Below are positions 27,168 to 35,701 of a DNA stretch of 64,000 bases, one piece after another. The DNA comes from an uncultured Chthonomonas sp. (GTDB taxonomy: Bacteria > Armatimonadota > Chthonomonadetes > Chthonomonadales > CAJBBX01). A program made the position numbers and the translations under genes. The notes beneath the pieces were generated by a model that was not told where the DNA came from, made no database searches, and saw only the letters and a list, made by a program, of their open reading frames with translations. Position 1 is the first letter of the stretch. Each line of letters begins with the position of its first letter. The stretch spans positions 1-64,000 of the forward strand of contig CAJBBX010000157.1 in assembly GCA_903951425.1 (NCBI GenBank). Reading direction: 5' to 3'.

Positions 27168-30100
27168 ATGCGCCTCGTTTCGACCCTTGCCCTGCTTGTC
27201 GCGCTCTGCCCCATCCCTGCCGGCGCCGGCCCCACGGCCGCAGGCTTGGCACGCGGCTTCCAGTCCCCGCCTGCGTCGGCGCGGCCGTGGGTCTACTGGT
27301 TCTGGTTGAACGGGAACATCACTCGCGAGGGCATCACCGCCGATCTGGAGGCCATGAAGCGCGTCGGGATCGGCGGGGTACTCATCATGGAGGTGGATCA
27401 GGGCACGCCGCTGGGCCCGGTCGCGTTTGCCGGCGAGCAGTGGCGGTCGATCTTCCGGCATGTGGTCTCCGAGGCCGCTCGCCTGGGCCTAAAGGTCAAC
27501 ATGAACAACGACGCGGGCTGGTGCGGTAGCGGGGGCCCGTGGATCACGCCGGAACTGGCCATGCAGCGCCTCGTCTGGATCGAGACGTCCGTGGACGGGC
27601 CGGGGCAGCTCGACCGCCAGCTTCCGCGGCCGGTAGCCGTGGCAGGCTACTACCGGGACGTGGCCGTCCTGGCCTACCCGACGCCGGCCGATCCGGGCCG
27701 GATCGCGGGTGTTAATGCTCGGGCTGTGGCCGACATCGTAGGCGTGTCGCTTCCGACTCCCGTGGACGTCCCGACCGCGCCAGCTGCACGGGTAGTGCCG
27801 GAGGGCGCGATCGTGGACTTGACCCAGAGGATGGACCGCGGCGGGCGCCTGCAGTGGGACGTCCCGCCGGGACGGTGGACCATCCTGCGACTGGGCCATA
27901 CGCCCACAGGCGCCAACAACGCCCCCTCGCCTGAGTCGGGCAGGGGGCTGGAGTGCGACAAGCTGAGCAAGGCCGCCTCCCGTGCCATGTTTGAGGGCCT
28001 GATGGGCAAGCTGGTGGCCGATGTGGGACCTCTGGCCGGCAAGGCGCTGGTATCGACCCACATTGACAGCTGGGAGGTGGGCGTCCAGAACTGGACCCCG
28101 AAGATGCGGGAGGAGTTCCGGTCCCGTCGCGGCTACGACCCGCTGGCATGGCTGCCGGTCATCACCGGTCGCACAGTGGGCGGGGCGGAGCAGTCCGAGC
28201 GGTTCCTGTGGGACTGGCGGCAGACGATCTCCGAACTGGTGCTCGACAACTACGCCGGGGCGTTCCGCGCGCTGGCACACGAGCACGGCATCGGCCTCAG
28301 CATCGAAGCCTACAACACCTGCCCGACGGACGAAATGGCCTACGCCGGCCGCGCCGATGAGCCTATGGGTGAGTTCTGGTCATGGGGGAAGTACGGCGCG
28401 GCCTACAGCGTGCGCGAGATGGCCTCTGCGGGGCACGTTTACGGCAAGCCCATCATCGGCGCGGAGGCCTTCACCGCGGCCGACGGCGAGGCGTGGCAGG
28501 GGTATCCGGGCAATATCAAGGACCTTGGCGACTGGGCCTTCTGCGAGGGGATCAACCGGTTTGTGTTCCACCGGTATGCATTGCAGCCGTGGCGCGACGT
28601 TCGCCCCGGCATGTCCATGGGGCCGTGGGGGCTCCACTACGAGCGGACCCAGACCTGGTGGGAGCAGTCGTCGGCGTGGCATCGCTACCTCTCCCGATGC
28701 CAGTATCTCCTGCAGCAGGGGCTCTTCGTGGCTGATACCTGCTTGCTCGGACCCGAGGGCTCCCCGCAGTCGGTCAACGGCCAGGCGTCCCTGGCATCGC
28801 TGGAGCGCCCGCCGTACAACTTCGACGTCTGCCCGCCCGACGCAGCGCTCACGCGGATGTCGGTGCGGGCTGGCCGGCTGGTCATGCCTGACGGCATGAG
28901 CTACCGGCTACTGGCCTTGCCGCGGGTGGAAGCCATGACGCCCAGGCTGCTCCGCAAGGTGCGCGACCTCGTGCGGGCAGGCGCCACCGTGGCCGGGCCA
29001 AGGCCGCGGAAGTCGCCCGGCCTGAGCGGCTTCCCCGGATGCGACGCGGAAGTGCGCCGGATGGCGGCAGAGCTATGGGGCTCAGGCCCGACGCCGGCAG
29101 GCATCGCTGAGCGGCGCGTTGGCAAGGGGCGTGTGATCTGGGGATCGGCGTTCCTGCCGTCGCAACCTGCCGGCGTCGAGCCACGGCTTGCCGGCGCGGA
29201 GTGGGTCTGGTACCCCGAGGGGCGTCCGGATGTCTTTGCGCCGCCCGCCCGCCGGTACTTCGTGCGTGGGTTCGACGTGCCGGACCGATCTGCGGTGCGC
29301 ACGGCGAAGCTGGCGATCACGGCAGACAACGAGTTCCAGGTCTGGCTGAACGGGCGGCTGGCCGGCGAGGGCAACGCCTTCAACCGTGTGTTCGTGTTCG
29401 ACGTGGCAGGCCTCCTGCTGACCGGCGCCAACACGCTGGCCGTTGTGGCGGTGAACGCCACCGATCTGCCGAACCCGGCGGGGTTGATTGCATCGCTGGA
29501 GATCCGCCTTCGTTCCGGTCAGGTCCAGGCCATCCGGTCCGGACGTTCCTGGCGGGCGGCATCGGCGGTCCCGGCCGGCTGGCCCATCCCTGCGACTCAG
29601 GGCACAAGCTGGGCGGATGCACTGGAGTTGGGGCCGCTGGGTATGGCGCCGTGGGGCGATGTTGAGGCGGGTTCCACGGCGTCGAACCTGTACCCCGATC
29701 TGGACCTTATCACCCGGCTGCACCGGCGCATGGGCCTGCCGCCCGACTTCGGGAGCCGGACAGCGAACGGGCTGGCGGGCTTCCGGTACATCCACAAGGT
29801 GATCGCCGGGAACGACGTCTACTTCCTCTCCAACAAGGAGCCCCGCGCCGTCGAGGCGGTCTGCTCGTTCCGGCCGTCGGGGAAGCGGCCCGAGCTGTGG
29901 TGGCCCGACACCGGCCGCACCGAGCGGCCGGCGATATACGACACTGCAGCCAACGGGACCATCCGCATGCCGGTGCGCTTGGGGCCCAGTGGCTCGGTCT
30001 TTGTGGTCTTTCCCGCTGGCGAGATGGCCGAGCCCAATCGGATCGTGCGCGTGGAGCGGGCCGGCGCGCCAGTGACTTCCGCTGTGCTGCCTCCGGCCGT

Positions 30101-31328
30101 TTCTGCGTCCGCGGCCACCAGTTCGGCTCCTTCGCGGAGCTTCACGCTTGCGGTCTGGGTCAGGCCCGGTGCGCCGACGACGCTGGTCCGCGAGACCAAC
30201 CGCGGCATCAGCGGCCAGGACGAGCCGCGCAACGATGCGCTCTACCCCGCGCCTGGTCATGAGGCGTTCGGCGATTGGGGCAGCGCCGGCGTCGGCCTGG
30301 CCGTCGGCAGCAACGGCGTCTGCGTGTTCGAGCATGGAGCCGACCACTTCGCGCCGGTGCTGGTATGGCCGGCCCGCCTCAACACCTGGACCCACGTAGC
30401 GGTGGTCTACCGTGACGGCGTGCCGGCGCTCTACCTGAATGGACGCAAGGCGCATGTCGGGCTGTCTGGTCCACTTGTGGCACGCTCCGGCTTGGGTGTG
30501 GCGCATGGCAGGCCCATCCCACCGTTCGCCGGCGAGCTCGGTCTATTCCGCCAGGTGGGCAGGGCTTTGTCGGATGCCGAGGTTGCGCTGTGGGCCCGGT
30601 CCATGCCGCGTCCCAAGGACAGGGCGCCCGATGCGGCAGTCGCCGTCACCCGCGATGCGACGGGCAGGCTGGTGGTTGATTCGAGCACGCCCGGCGCCTA
30701 CACGTTGCACGCCGCCGACGGCAGCGTGCAGCGCCTGGTCGTGCCCGGCCTACCGTCCGCTCTGACGCTCCATGGGCCGTGGGAGGTGAAGTTCGCCAAG
30801 GGCTGGGGTGCGCCTGATCGGATTGATGTCCCGGCGCTGGCCTCGCTGAACCAACATGCCGACGCGGGCGTGCGGCACTACTCGGGCGTGGCGTCCTACA
30901 CCACCAGCCTCGCCGTGCCTGCCGGCTTGCTCGCCGGCGGACGGCGCATCGAACTCGACCTGGGCGTCGTGGCCGTCATGGCCGATGTGACGCTGAATGG
31001 CCGCAAGCTCGGGACCCTCTGGCACGCTCCCTTCCGGCTGGATGTCACGAGTGCGCTCAGGTCGGGCCCCAACGTGCTCAAGGTCGACGTGGCCAACCTC
31101 TGGGTGAACAGGCAGATTGGTGACGAGTCGCTCCCTGAGGACAGCGATCGAACCCCCAGCGGCACCCTTCGCTCCTGGCCCGAGTGGCTGCAGCAGGGCC
31201 AGCCCAGCCCCACGGGCCGCTTCACGTTCACGAGCTGGCGCCTCTGGCATGGGAACTCGCCGCTCGTGGAGTCGGGGCTGGTCGGGCCGGTGAAGCTGGA
31301 GGTGGTGCAGAGGGTGGTCGGACGCTAA
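27168..31328 (+). CDS. Secreted GH106-type alpha-L-rhamnosidase, multidomain
   Basis: A 1386-residue exported glycoside hydrolase with signal peptide MRLVSTLALLVALCPIPAGA. The mature start RPWVYWFWLNGNITREGITA and VGIGGVLIMEVDQGTPLGPV match the GH106 rhamnosidase barrel, which extends to about residue 640. A jelly-roll segment (FQVWLNGRLAGEGNAF, about 700-780) is followed near 985-1150 by a laminin-G/concanavalin-like module (TLAVWVRPGAPTT; NTWTHVAVVYRDGVPALYLN) and a final beta-sandwich (ELDLGVVAVMADVTLNGRKL). It should remove rhamnose from plant or bacterial polysaccharides. ATG 27168 has GGAG eight bases upstream; the reading further upstream is not coding. It heads a run with a GH78-like gene and a URO-D-family gene. 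Confidence 0.88.
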   Translation: MRLVSTLALLVALCPIPAGAGPTAAGLARGFQSPPASARPWVYWFWLNGNITREGITADLEAMKRVGIGGVLIMEVDQGTPLGPVAFAGEQWRSIFRHVVSEAARLGLKVNMNNDAGWCGSGGPWITPELAMQRLVWIETSVDGPGQLDRQLPRPVAVAGYYRDVAVLAYPTPADPGRIAGVNARAVADIVGVSLPTPVDVPTAPAARVVPEGAIVDLTQRMDRGGRLQWDVPPGRWTILRLGHTPTGANNAPSPESGRGLECDKLSKAASRAMFEGLMGKLVADVGPLAGKALVSTHIDSWEVGVQNWTPKMREEFRSRRGYDPLAWLPVITGRTVGGAEQSERFLWDWRQTISELVLDNYAGAFRALAHEHGIGLSIEAYNTCPTDEMAYAGRADEPMGEFWSWGKYGAAYSVREMASAGHVYGKPIIGAEAFTAADGEAWQGYPGNIKDLGDWAFCEGINRFVFHRYALQPWRDVRPGMSMGPWGLHYERTQTWWEQSSAWHRYLSRCQYLLQQGLFVADTCLLGPEGSPQSVNGQASLASLERPPYNFDVCPPDAALTRMSVRAGRLVMPDGMSYRLLALPRVEAMTPRLLRKVRDLVRAGATVAGPRPRKSPGLSGFPGCDAEVRRMAAELWGSGPTPAGIAERRVGKGRVIWGSAFLPSQPAGVEPRLAGAEWVWYPEGRPDVFAPPARRYFVRGFDVPDRSAVRTAKLAITADNEFQVWLNGRLAGEGNAFNRVFVFDVAGLLLTGANTLAVVAVNATDLPNPAGLIASLEIRLRSGQVQAIRSGRSWRAASAVPAGWPIPATQGTSWADALELGPLGMAPWGDVEAGSTASNLYPDLDLITRLHRRMGLPPDFGSRTANGLAGFRYIHKVIAGNDVYFLSNKEPRAVEAVCSFRPSGKRPELWWPDTGRTERPAIYDTAANGTIRMPVRLGPSGSVFVVFPAGEMAEPNRIVRVERAGAPVTSAVLPPAVSASAATSSAPSRSFTLAVWVRPGAPTTLVRETNRGISGQDEPRNDALYPAPGHEAFGDWGSAGVGLAVGSNGVCVFEHGADHFAPVLVWPARLNTWTHVAVVYRDGVPALYLNGRKAHVGLSGPLVARSGLGVAHGRPIPPFAGELGLFRQVGRALSDAEVALWARSMPRPKDRAPDAAVAVTRDATGRLVVDSSTPGAYTLHAADGSVQRLVVPGLPSALTLHGPWEVKFAKGWGAPDRIDVPALASLNQHADAGVRHYSGVASYTTSLAVPAGLLAGGRRIELDLGVVAVMADVTLNGRKLGTLWHAPFRLDVTSALRSGPNVLKVDVANLWVNRQIGDESLPEDSDRTPSGTLRSWPEWLQQGQPSPTGRFTFTSWRLWHGNSPLVESGLVGPVKLEVVQRVVGR

Positions 31329-31349
31329 GCGCCGGCCGCCCGGCGCTTA
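31326..31349 (+). terminator. Hairpin overlapping the rhamnosidase stop codon
   Basis: A perfect 10-bp stem TAAGCGCCGG/CCGGCGCTTA with a CCGC loop includes the TAA itself. A second 7-bp hairpin follows at 31354-31373. Without a U-run these may attenuate rather than end transcription into the next gene. Confidence 0.5.
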
Positions 31350-31425
31350 CACCCGGCAGGAATGCGCCTGCCGTCGGGCGAACCTATACGGCCGATCAGG
31401 CACACTCAGGATGGAGGCCCAGCCC

Positions 31426-33084
31426 ATGGTTCCACGCGCCGGCGAGACCGACCCGCGTATCCGCTCGTTCGTTCAGCCCGCCCGCGTCGTCTGGGCGTCG
31501 GGCGCAGGCGTGGCCGACCCCGAGGCGCTCCTCACCGGCGGCTCTGTCGGTACGGTTGAAGGGCCTTGTGCCCCACCGCGCGTCTGCACGCTGACCCCTG
31601 CCGCCGGCTGCGGCGCTCCGGCGCTGTTGCTCGACTTCGGCTGTGAGCTCCACGGCGGCATCCGGATCGACGCGCCCGGCGGACCCACCCAGCGGCCCCT
31701 GCGGGTGCGGGTACGCTTCGGCGAGTCCGCTTCCGAGGCCATGGGCGGACCGAACCAGGACCACACCCTCCACGACCTGGAGCTGGGCGTGCCCTGGATG
31801 GGTCATCAGGAGATCGGCAACACGGGCTTCCGATTCGTGCGGATCGACCTGCTGGAGGCCGAGGAGTCCCTGCGCCTCAGCGGCGTCCGGGCCGTCTTCC
31901 TGCGGCGCGACCTGCCCTACCTGGGCTCCTTCGAGTGCAACGACGAACTGCTGAACCGCGTCTGGCAGACCGGGGCCTACACCGTCCACCTCAACATGCA
32001 GGACTACCTCTGGGACGGCATCAAGCGCGACCGCCTGGTCTGGATGGGGGACATGCACCCGGAGACCCGCGTCGTCTCCACGGTCTTCGGTAACATCGAT
32101 GTCGTGCCTCGCAGCATGGAGTACGTGCGCGATCGGACGCCCCTGCCCGGCTGGATGAACGGCATCTCCTCCTACTCGCTCTGGTGGCTCATCTGCCACC
32201 TCGACTGGTACCGCTACACCGGCGACCTGGAGACCGTGAAGAGGCAGGCCTCCTACCTGCCGCAGTTGGTCGACCTGGTGGCCCAGCTCGTGGCCGAGGA
32301 CGGCCAGGAGGCCATCACCGGCGTTCGCTTCCTCGAGTGGCCTACCAGCAGGGACTCGACCGCCATCGACGCGGGCCTGCAGGCGCTCGTGGCGTTGGCG
32401 CTGGAGGCCGGCGCCTCGCTGTGCCGGTTGGTGGGGGCCATGGAGACCGCAGGGCGGGCCGATGAGGCCGCACGCAGGGCCCTTGCCGTGCGTCGTCCTG
32501 CCACGCGCAGCAAGCAGGCGAATGCCCTGCTGGCCATGGCGGGCATGGCCGACCCCACCGAGGTTAACCGCACGATCCTGGCAATCGACCCCGATCGCGG
32601 CGTGTCGACGTTCTACGGATACTACATCCTGGAGGCCCGCGCCATGGCCGGCGACTTTGAGGGTTGCCTGGACCTGATCCGCAGCTTCTGGGGCGGGATG
32701 CTGGCCATGGGGGCGACGACCTTCTGGGAGGACTTCAACCTCGACTGGACGCTCGGCGCCGCTGGAATCGATGACCTGGTTCCGCCGGGCATGAAGGACA
32801 TCCACGCCGACTTCGGCGACTTCTGCTACCAGGGCCTGCGCCACAGCCTCTGCCACGGTTGGGCCGCCGGTCCCACGGCCTGGCTCACCGAGTACGTGCT
32901 GGGCCTGGCGCCCGCCGAGCCCGGCTTCACCACGCTCAGCGTGCGGCCCAACCTGGGCGGGCTGCAGTGGGCCCGCGGGTCATTGCCGACTCCCATGGGC
33001 GTCGTTCGCGTCGAGCACCGGATCGACGCCGACGGCGAACTGCGCACCGACCTGGATCTGCCGCCCGGCATGCGGGTGGCGTGA
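31426..33084 (+). CDS. GH78-like alpha-L-rhamnosidase (short form)
   Basis: A 552-residue protein of the bacterial rhamnosidase type, with no signal peptide. A beta-sandwich N-terminal part (LLLDFGCELHGGIRIDAPGG; FRFVRIDLLEAEESLRLSGV) precedes an (alpha/alpha)6 barrel beginning YLGSFECNDELLNRVWQTGA. YLWDGIKRDRLVWMGDMHPE is the GH78 substrate-site signature, and TTFWEDFNLDW and SLCHGWAAGPTAWLTEYVLG close the barrel. It lacks the extra N-terminal domains of longer GH78 enzymes. The start at 31426 has GGAGG eight bases upstream. It probably acts in the cytoplasm on rhamnosides imported after the secreted enzyme; the URO-D-family gene follows within 10 bases. Confidence 0.85.
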   Translation: MVPRAGETDPRIRSFVQPARVVWASGAGVADPEALLTGGSVGTVEGPCAPPRVCTLTPAAGCGAPALLLDFGCELHGGIRIDAPGGPTQRPLRVRVRFGESASEAMGGPNQDHTLHDLELGVPWMGHQEIGNTGFRFVRIDLLEAEESLRLSGVRAVFLRRDLPYLGSFECNDELLNRVWQTGAYTVHLNMQDYLWDGIKRDRLVWMGDMHPETRVVSTVFGNIDVVPRSMEYVRDRTPLPGWMNGISSYSLWWLICHLDWYRYTGDLETVKRQASYLPQLVDLVAQLVAEDGQEAITGVRFLEWPTSRDSTAIDAGLQALVALALEAGASLCRLVGAMETAGRADEAARRALAVRRPATRSKQANALLAMAGMADPTEVNRTILAIDPDRGVSTFYGYYILEARAMAGDFEGCLDLIRSFWGGMLAMGATTFWEDFNLDWTLGAAGIDDLVPPGMKDIHADFGDFCYQGLRHSLCHGWAAGPTAWLTEYVLGLAPAEPGFTTLSVRPNLGGLQWARGSLPTPMGVVRVEHRIDADGELRTDLDLPPGMRVA

Positions 33085-33094
33085 GGAGCAGACC

Positions 33095-34192
33095 ATGACT
33101 GAACGAGAGCGGTTCCACGCGTGTATGCGCTACGAGGCCATGGACAAGGCTCCCCACTGGACCTGGGGCGGCTGGCCTGAGACCATGGAGCGGTGGCACC
33201 GCGAGGGCTTCGACGGGGCCTCCATGGACGTGCGGCAGGGCGCCGACCGGGTCAACTGGGTTGGGCACTGGTTCTTCCCCAATCCTCCCTTCGAGCACCA
33301 GGTGCTGGAGGAGGACGAGACGCACATCCTCTACGTCAACCACGAGGGCATCCTCATGCGGGAGATGAAGGGGAACCCCTACAGCTCCATGCCCCAGTTC
33401 GTGAAGTTCCCCGCCGAGACGCGCGAGGAGTTTCGCCGCTTCTGGTCGGAGCGGATGAAGCCCGACCTCGCCGCGCGCCTGGGCCCGGACTGGCGCAGCG
33501 TCCTGCATGGCTTGCAGTCCGATGCGGCGCCGCTGGTGGTGATCTCGGACCGATGGGGAGGCTTCTTCGGCCCGCTACGCAATCTCGTGGGCGTCGAGCG
33601 GCTCTGCATGCTCTTCTACGACGATCCGGCCTTCATCGAGGAGATGATGGACGCCAACGCGGACTTCATCATCGCCGTCATGGGCCAGGCCCTCGACGAG
33701 ATCCGTGTGGATGCCTTCGCCTTCTGGGAGGATATGGCCTACAAGACCGGCCCGCTACTCACGCCCAAGCTGGCGCGCCGGTTCATGCTGCCCAGGTACC
33801 GGCGCGTGGTGGAGTTCCTGCGTGGCAGGGGGGTGGAGTGGATCGGCCTCGACAGCGATGGCCGCATCGACTCGCTCATTCCGGTCTGGATCGATGCGGG
33901 GCTCAACTTCCTCTACCCATTCGAGGTGCAGTCGGGCATGGACGTGCTGCAGGTGCGCCGCGAGTATGGCCGCGACCTGCGCCTCTGGGGCGGGGTGGAC
34001 AAGCGCGCCATGGCCGAGGGGCCGGCGGCCATCGACGCCGAGTTGGAGCGCGTGCGGCCGCTGATCGAGGAGGGCGGTTATATCCCCATGGCCGACCATT
34101 CGTGCCCGCCGGACATCAGTTGGCCCTGCTACGTCTACCACATGGCGCGGCTGCGGCAGGTCTGCTTCGAGGCCGCGCGCGCCGGAGGTTAA
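33095..34192 (+). CDS. Uroporphyrinogen decarboxylase-family protein, SDG subtype
   Basis: A 365-residue TIM-barrel protein of the URO-D superfamily. MTERERFHACMRYEAMDKAP is the typical opening. Where methyltransferase members have an H-x-C zinc site this one has IGLDSDGRIDSLIPVWIDAG, and later LRLWGGVDKRAMAEGPAAID and ADHSCPPDISW. It is therefore unlikely to be a true haem-pathway HemE or a classical zinc methyltransferase. Such genes are frequent beside sugar genes in this kind of organism, but their reaction is unknown. It begins 10 bases after the GH78-like gene with GAGGAG as ribosome site, so it is co-expressed with rhamnoside breakdown. Confidence 0.85.
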   Translation: MTERERFHACMRYEAMDKAPHWTWGGWPETMERWHREGFDGASMDVRQGADRVNWVGHWFFPNPPFEHQVLEEDETHILYVNHEGILMREMKGNPYSSMPQFVKFPAETREEFRRFWSERMKPDLAARLGPDWRSVLHGLQSDAAPLVVISDRWGGFFGPLRNLVGVERLCMLFYDDPAFIEEMMDANADFIIAVMGQALDEIRVDAFAFWEDMAYKTGPLLTPKLARRFMLPRYRRVVEFLRGRGVEWIGLDSDGRIDSLIPVWIDAGLNFLYPFEVQSGMDVLQVRREYGRDLRLWGGVDKRAMAEGPAAIDAELERVRPLIEEGGYIPMADHSCPPDISWPCYVYHMARLRQVCFEAARAGG

Positions 34193-34196
34193 GGCG

Positions 34197-34225
34197 TCGG
34201 CCCCGTGCGTTGGGCACGGGGCCGA
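34197..34225. terminator. Bidirectional terminator
   Basis: A perfect 12-bp stem (34197-34208 with 34214-34225) and a GTTGG loop between the convergent URO-D-family and NYN genes. Confidence 0.7.
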
Positions 34226-34240
34226 TAGGCATGCGACCGG

Positions 34241-35572
34241 TTAGTAGTTGCCCCAGGTCTCGGCTTGCAGGATGTAGCTTGCCGCCAGGTCGACCTGCGC
34301 CTCAGTAGGGGTGTCGAACAGGAGCAGGGCGGAGGCCTCCGGCGTGAACCGCGTGCCCGGTGCGTCGATGCGTATGCCCCGCAGGTAGGTCACGTGCATG
34401 CGGTCCAGCGCCTCGTCGGCATCGCAGGCGACGCCGGCCTGGTCGGTGGTGATGTCCTCGATGAAGGACTGGATGCCAGCCCGCTTGAAGCAGCGGCCGA
34501 TGTTCAGGGTGTAGGTGATCTTCTGCAGGGCTGGGCGCGAGACCTGGATGCCGTTCATGTCGGCGTAGAGGGCCATGGCGTCGGTCATCTGCATCACGGT
34601 GAGGCCTGCGTCGTCCCGGCCCTCGATCTCGGCCCAGAGAGCGCGCACCAGCCGCTCCCGGTCGACCCAGGGGACCATGGGCACGCGCTTGTTCTGCAGC
34701 ACGCCGCGATAGTACTGGGCCAGCGTGGCTGCCGAAGCCGCCGGAGCTGCCTGCTTGCGCTGGTCTGCCGGTGTGGCGGCACCGGAGTTGCTGGGAACCG
34801 GGGCCAGAGCCTCGATGACGACGTCCATCCCCTGCATTCCCGCGATGCGGACGATCCCATGCTCCTCGGCGGCTTCGACGAAGCCCTTGAAGGTACGGAA
34901 CCCCAGGTTCTTCGCCTCAAAGGTGGGCTGGATGCGGCGCATCATCTGGGCGGTGTTGGCGCCCGTGCACGTGAGGCCCTGGTTGGCCACGCTCTCCAGC
35001 GCCCGGAGGAGTGTCTCGCGGGCGCGGTCCATCTCGTCCATCACGGCCGGGGCCTCGGGCTCCGAGCTCTCCGCCGCATCGCTGGCTTCGTCGGCCCTCG
35101 GAAGCAGGTCGTCGTAGTACCAGTAGGCGTCGCACAAACGGGCCAGGGAGCCGCTGATGCTACCCTTCAGTCCGATGCCGATCAGTTGCTTCGTATATCG
35201 CTTGAGTTTTTGGACCAGTGGCACGTAATCTCGGTCGCCGGAGCCGACGATCACCACGTCCGGTCCGGCCGGCAGGAGGGCCATCTCCATGGCGTCCAGG
35301 GCGAGTTGCATATCTGCGGTGTTCTTGCCCTTTGCATCGGTGGAAAGGAGCGCCATTTCGACGCCCGCCTTCATCAGGTCGCGCTTGGTACTCTGAAGGT
35401 AGGGCCGCGTAAAGTCGCCGTACGCTCGGGCGACGACCATGCGCCCCTCGGTTCGGGCTCTGGCAATAATAAGATTAACATCAAAATCCAGTCCTTGCTG
35501 CATGGCATGAATACACAGGTTTTCGACGTCCAGGTAAACAGCCACGCGTCCATCGCCAAGTTCCACGGGCAT
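34241..35572 (-). CDS. NYN-domain RNase-like protein with OST-HTH/LOTUS domain
   Basis: A 443-residue protein. Residues 1-165 form a PIN-like NYN domain: VAVYLDVENL with the first acidic residue, KNTADMQLALDAMEMAL, and VVIVGSGDRDYVPLVQKLKR with the aspartate pair that binds metal in this nuclease family. About residues 195-280 match an OST-HTH/LOTUS RNA-binding module (NTAQMMRRIQPTFEAKNLGF, FKGFVEAAEEHGIVRI). The last 150 residues are a further conserved-looking domain that I do not recognise (YRGVLQNKRVPMVPWVDRER). Such proteins are thought to process or silence RNA. Start ATG 35572 has AGGAGA five bases upstream. Confidence 0.85.
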   Translation of the reverse strand: MPVELGDGRVAVYLDVENLCIHAMQQGLDFDVNLIIARARTEGRMVVARAYGDFTRPYLQSTKRDLMKAGVEMALLSTDAKGKNTADMQLALDAMEMALLPAGPDVVIVGSGDRDYVPLVQKLKRYTKQLIGIGLKGSISGSLARLCDAYWYYDDLLPRADEASDAAESSEPEAPAVMDEMDRARETLLRALESVANQGLTCTGANTAQMMRRIQPTFEAKNLGFRTFKGFVEAAEEHGIVRIAGMQGMDVVIEALAPVPSNSGAATPADQRKQAAPAASAATLAQYYRGVLQNKRVPMVPWVDRERLVRALWAEIEGRDDAGLTVMQMTDAMALYADMNGIQVSRPALQKITYTLNIGRCFKRAGIQSFIEDITTDQAGVACDADEALDRMHVTYLRGIRIDAPGTRFTPEASALLLFDTPTEAQVDLAASYILQAETWGNY

Positions 35573-35701
35573 AGGGTCTCCTTCGGCGGCCAGGGAGCCG
35601 CTCGGTTGGCGGCTACCTTCGCAAGCGCGGAGGAATACAGCCGGTCCCTGTAGAATGGCATAACCACGGCCGAAGGATGGCCGAACGCGACTGGAGGCAG
35701 C

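Noticed and set aside
29082-32856. Long minus-strand readings over the rhamnosidase genes
   Set aside because: Histidine/arginine-rich antisense shadows with no motifs; the plus strand carries a signal peptide and GH106/GH78 signatures.
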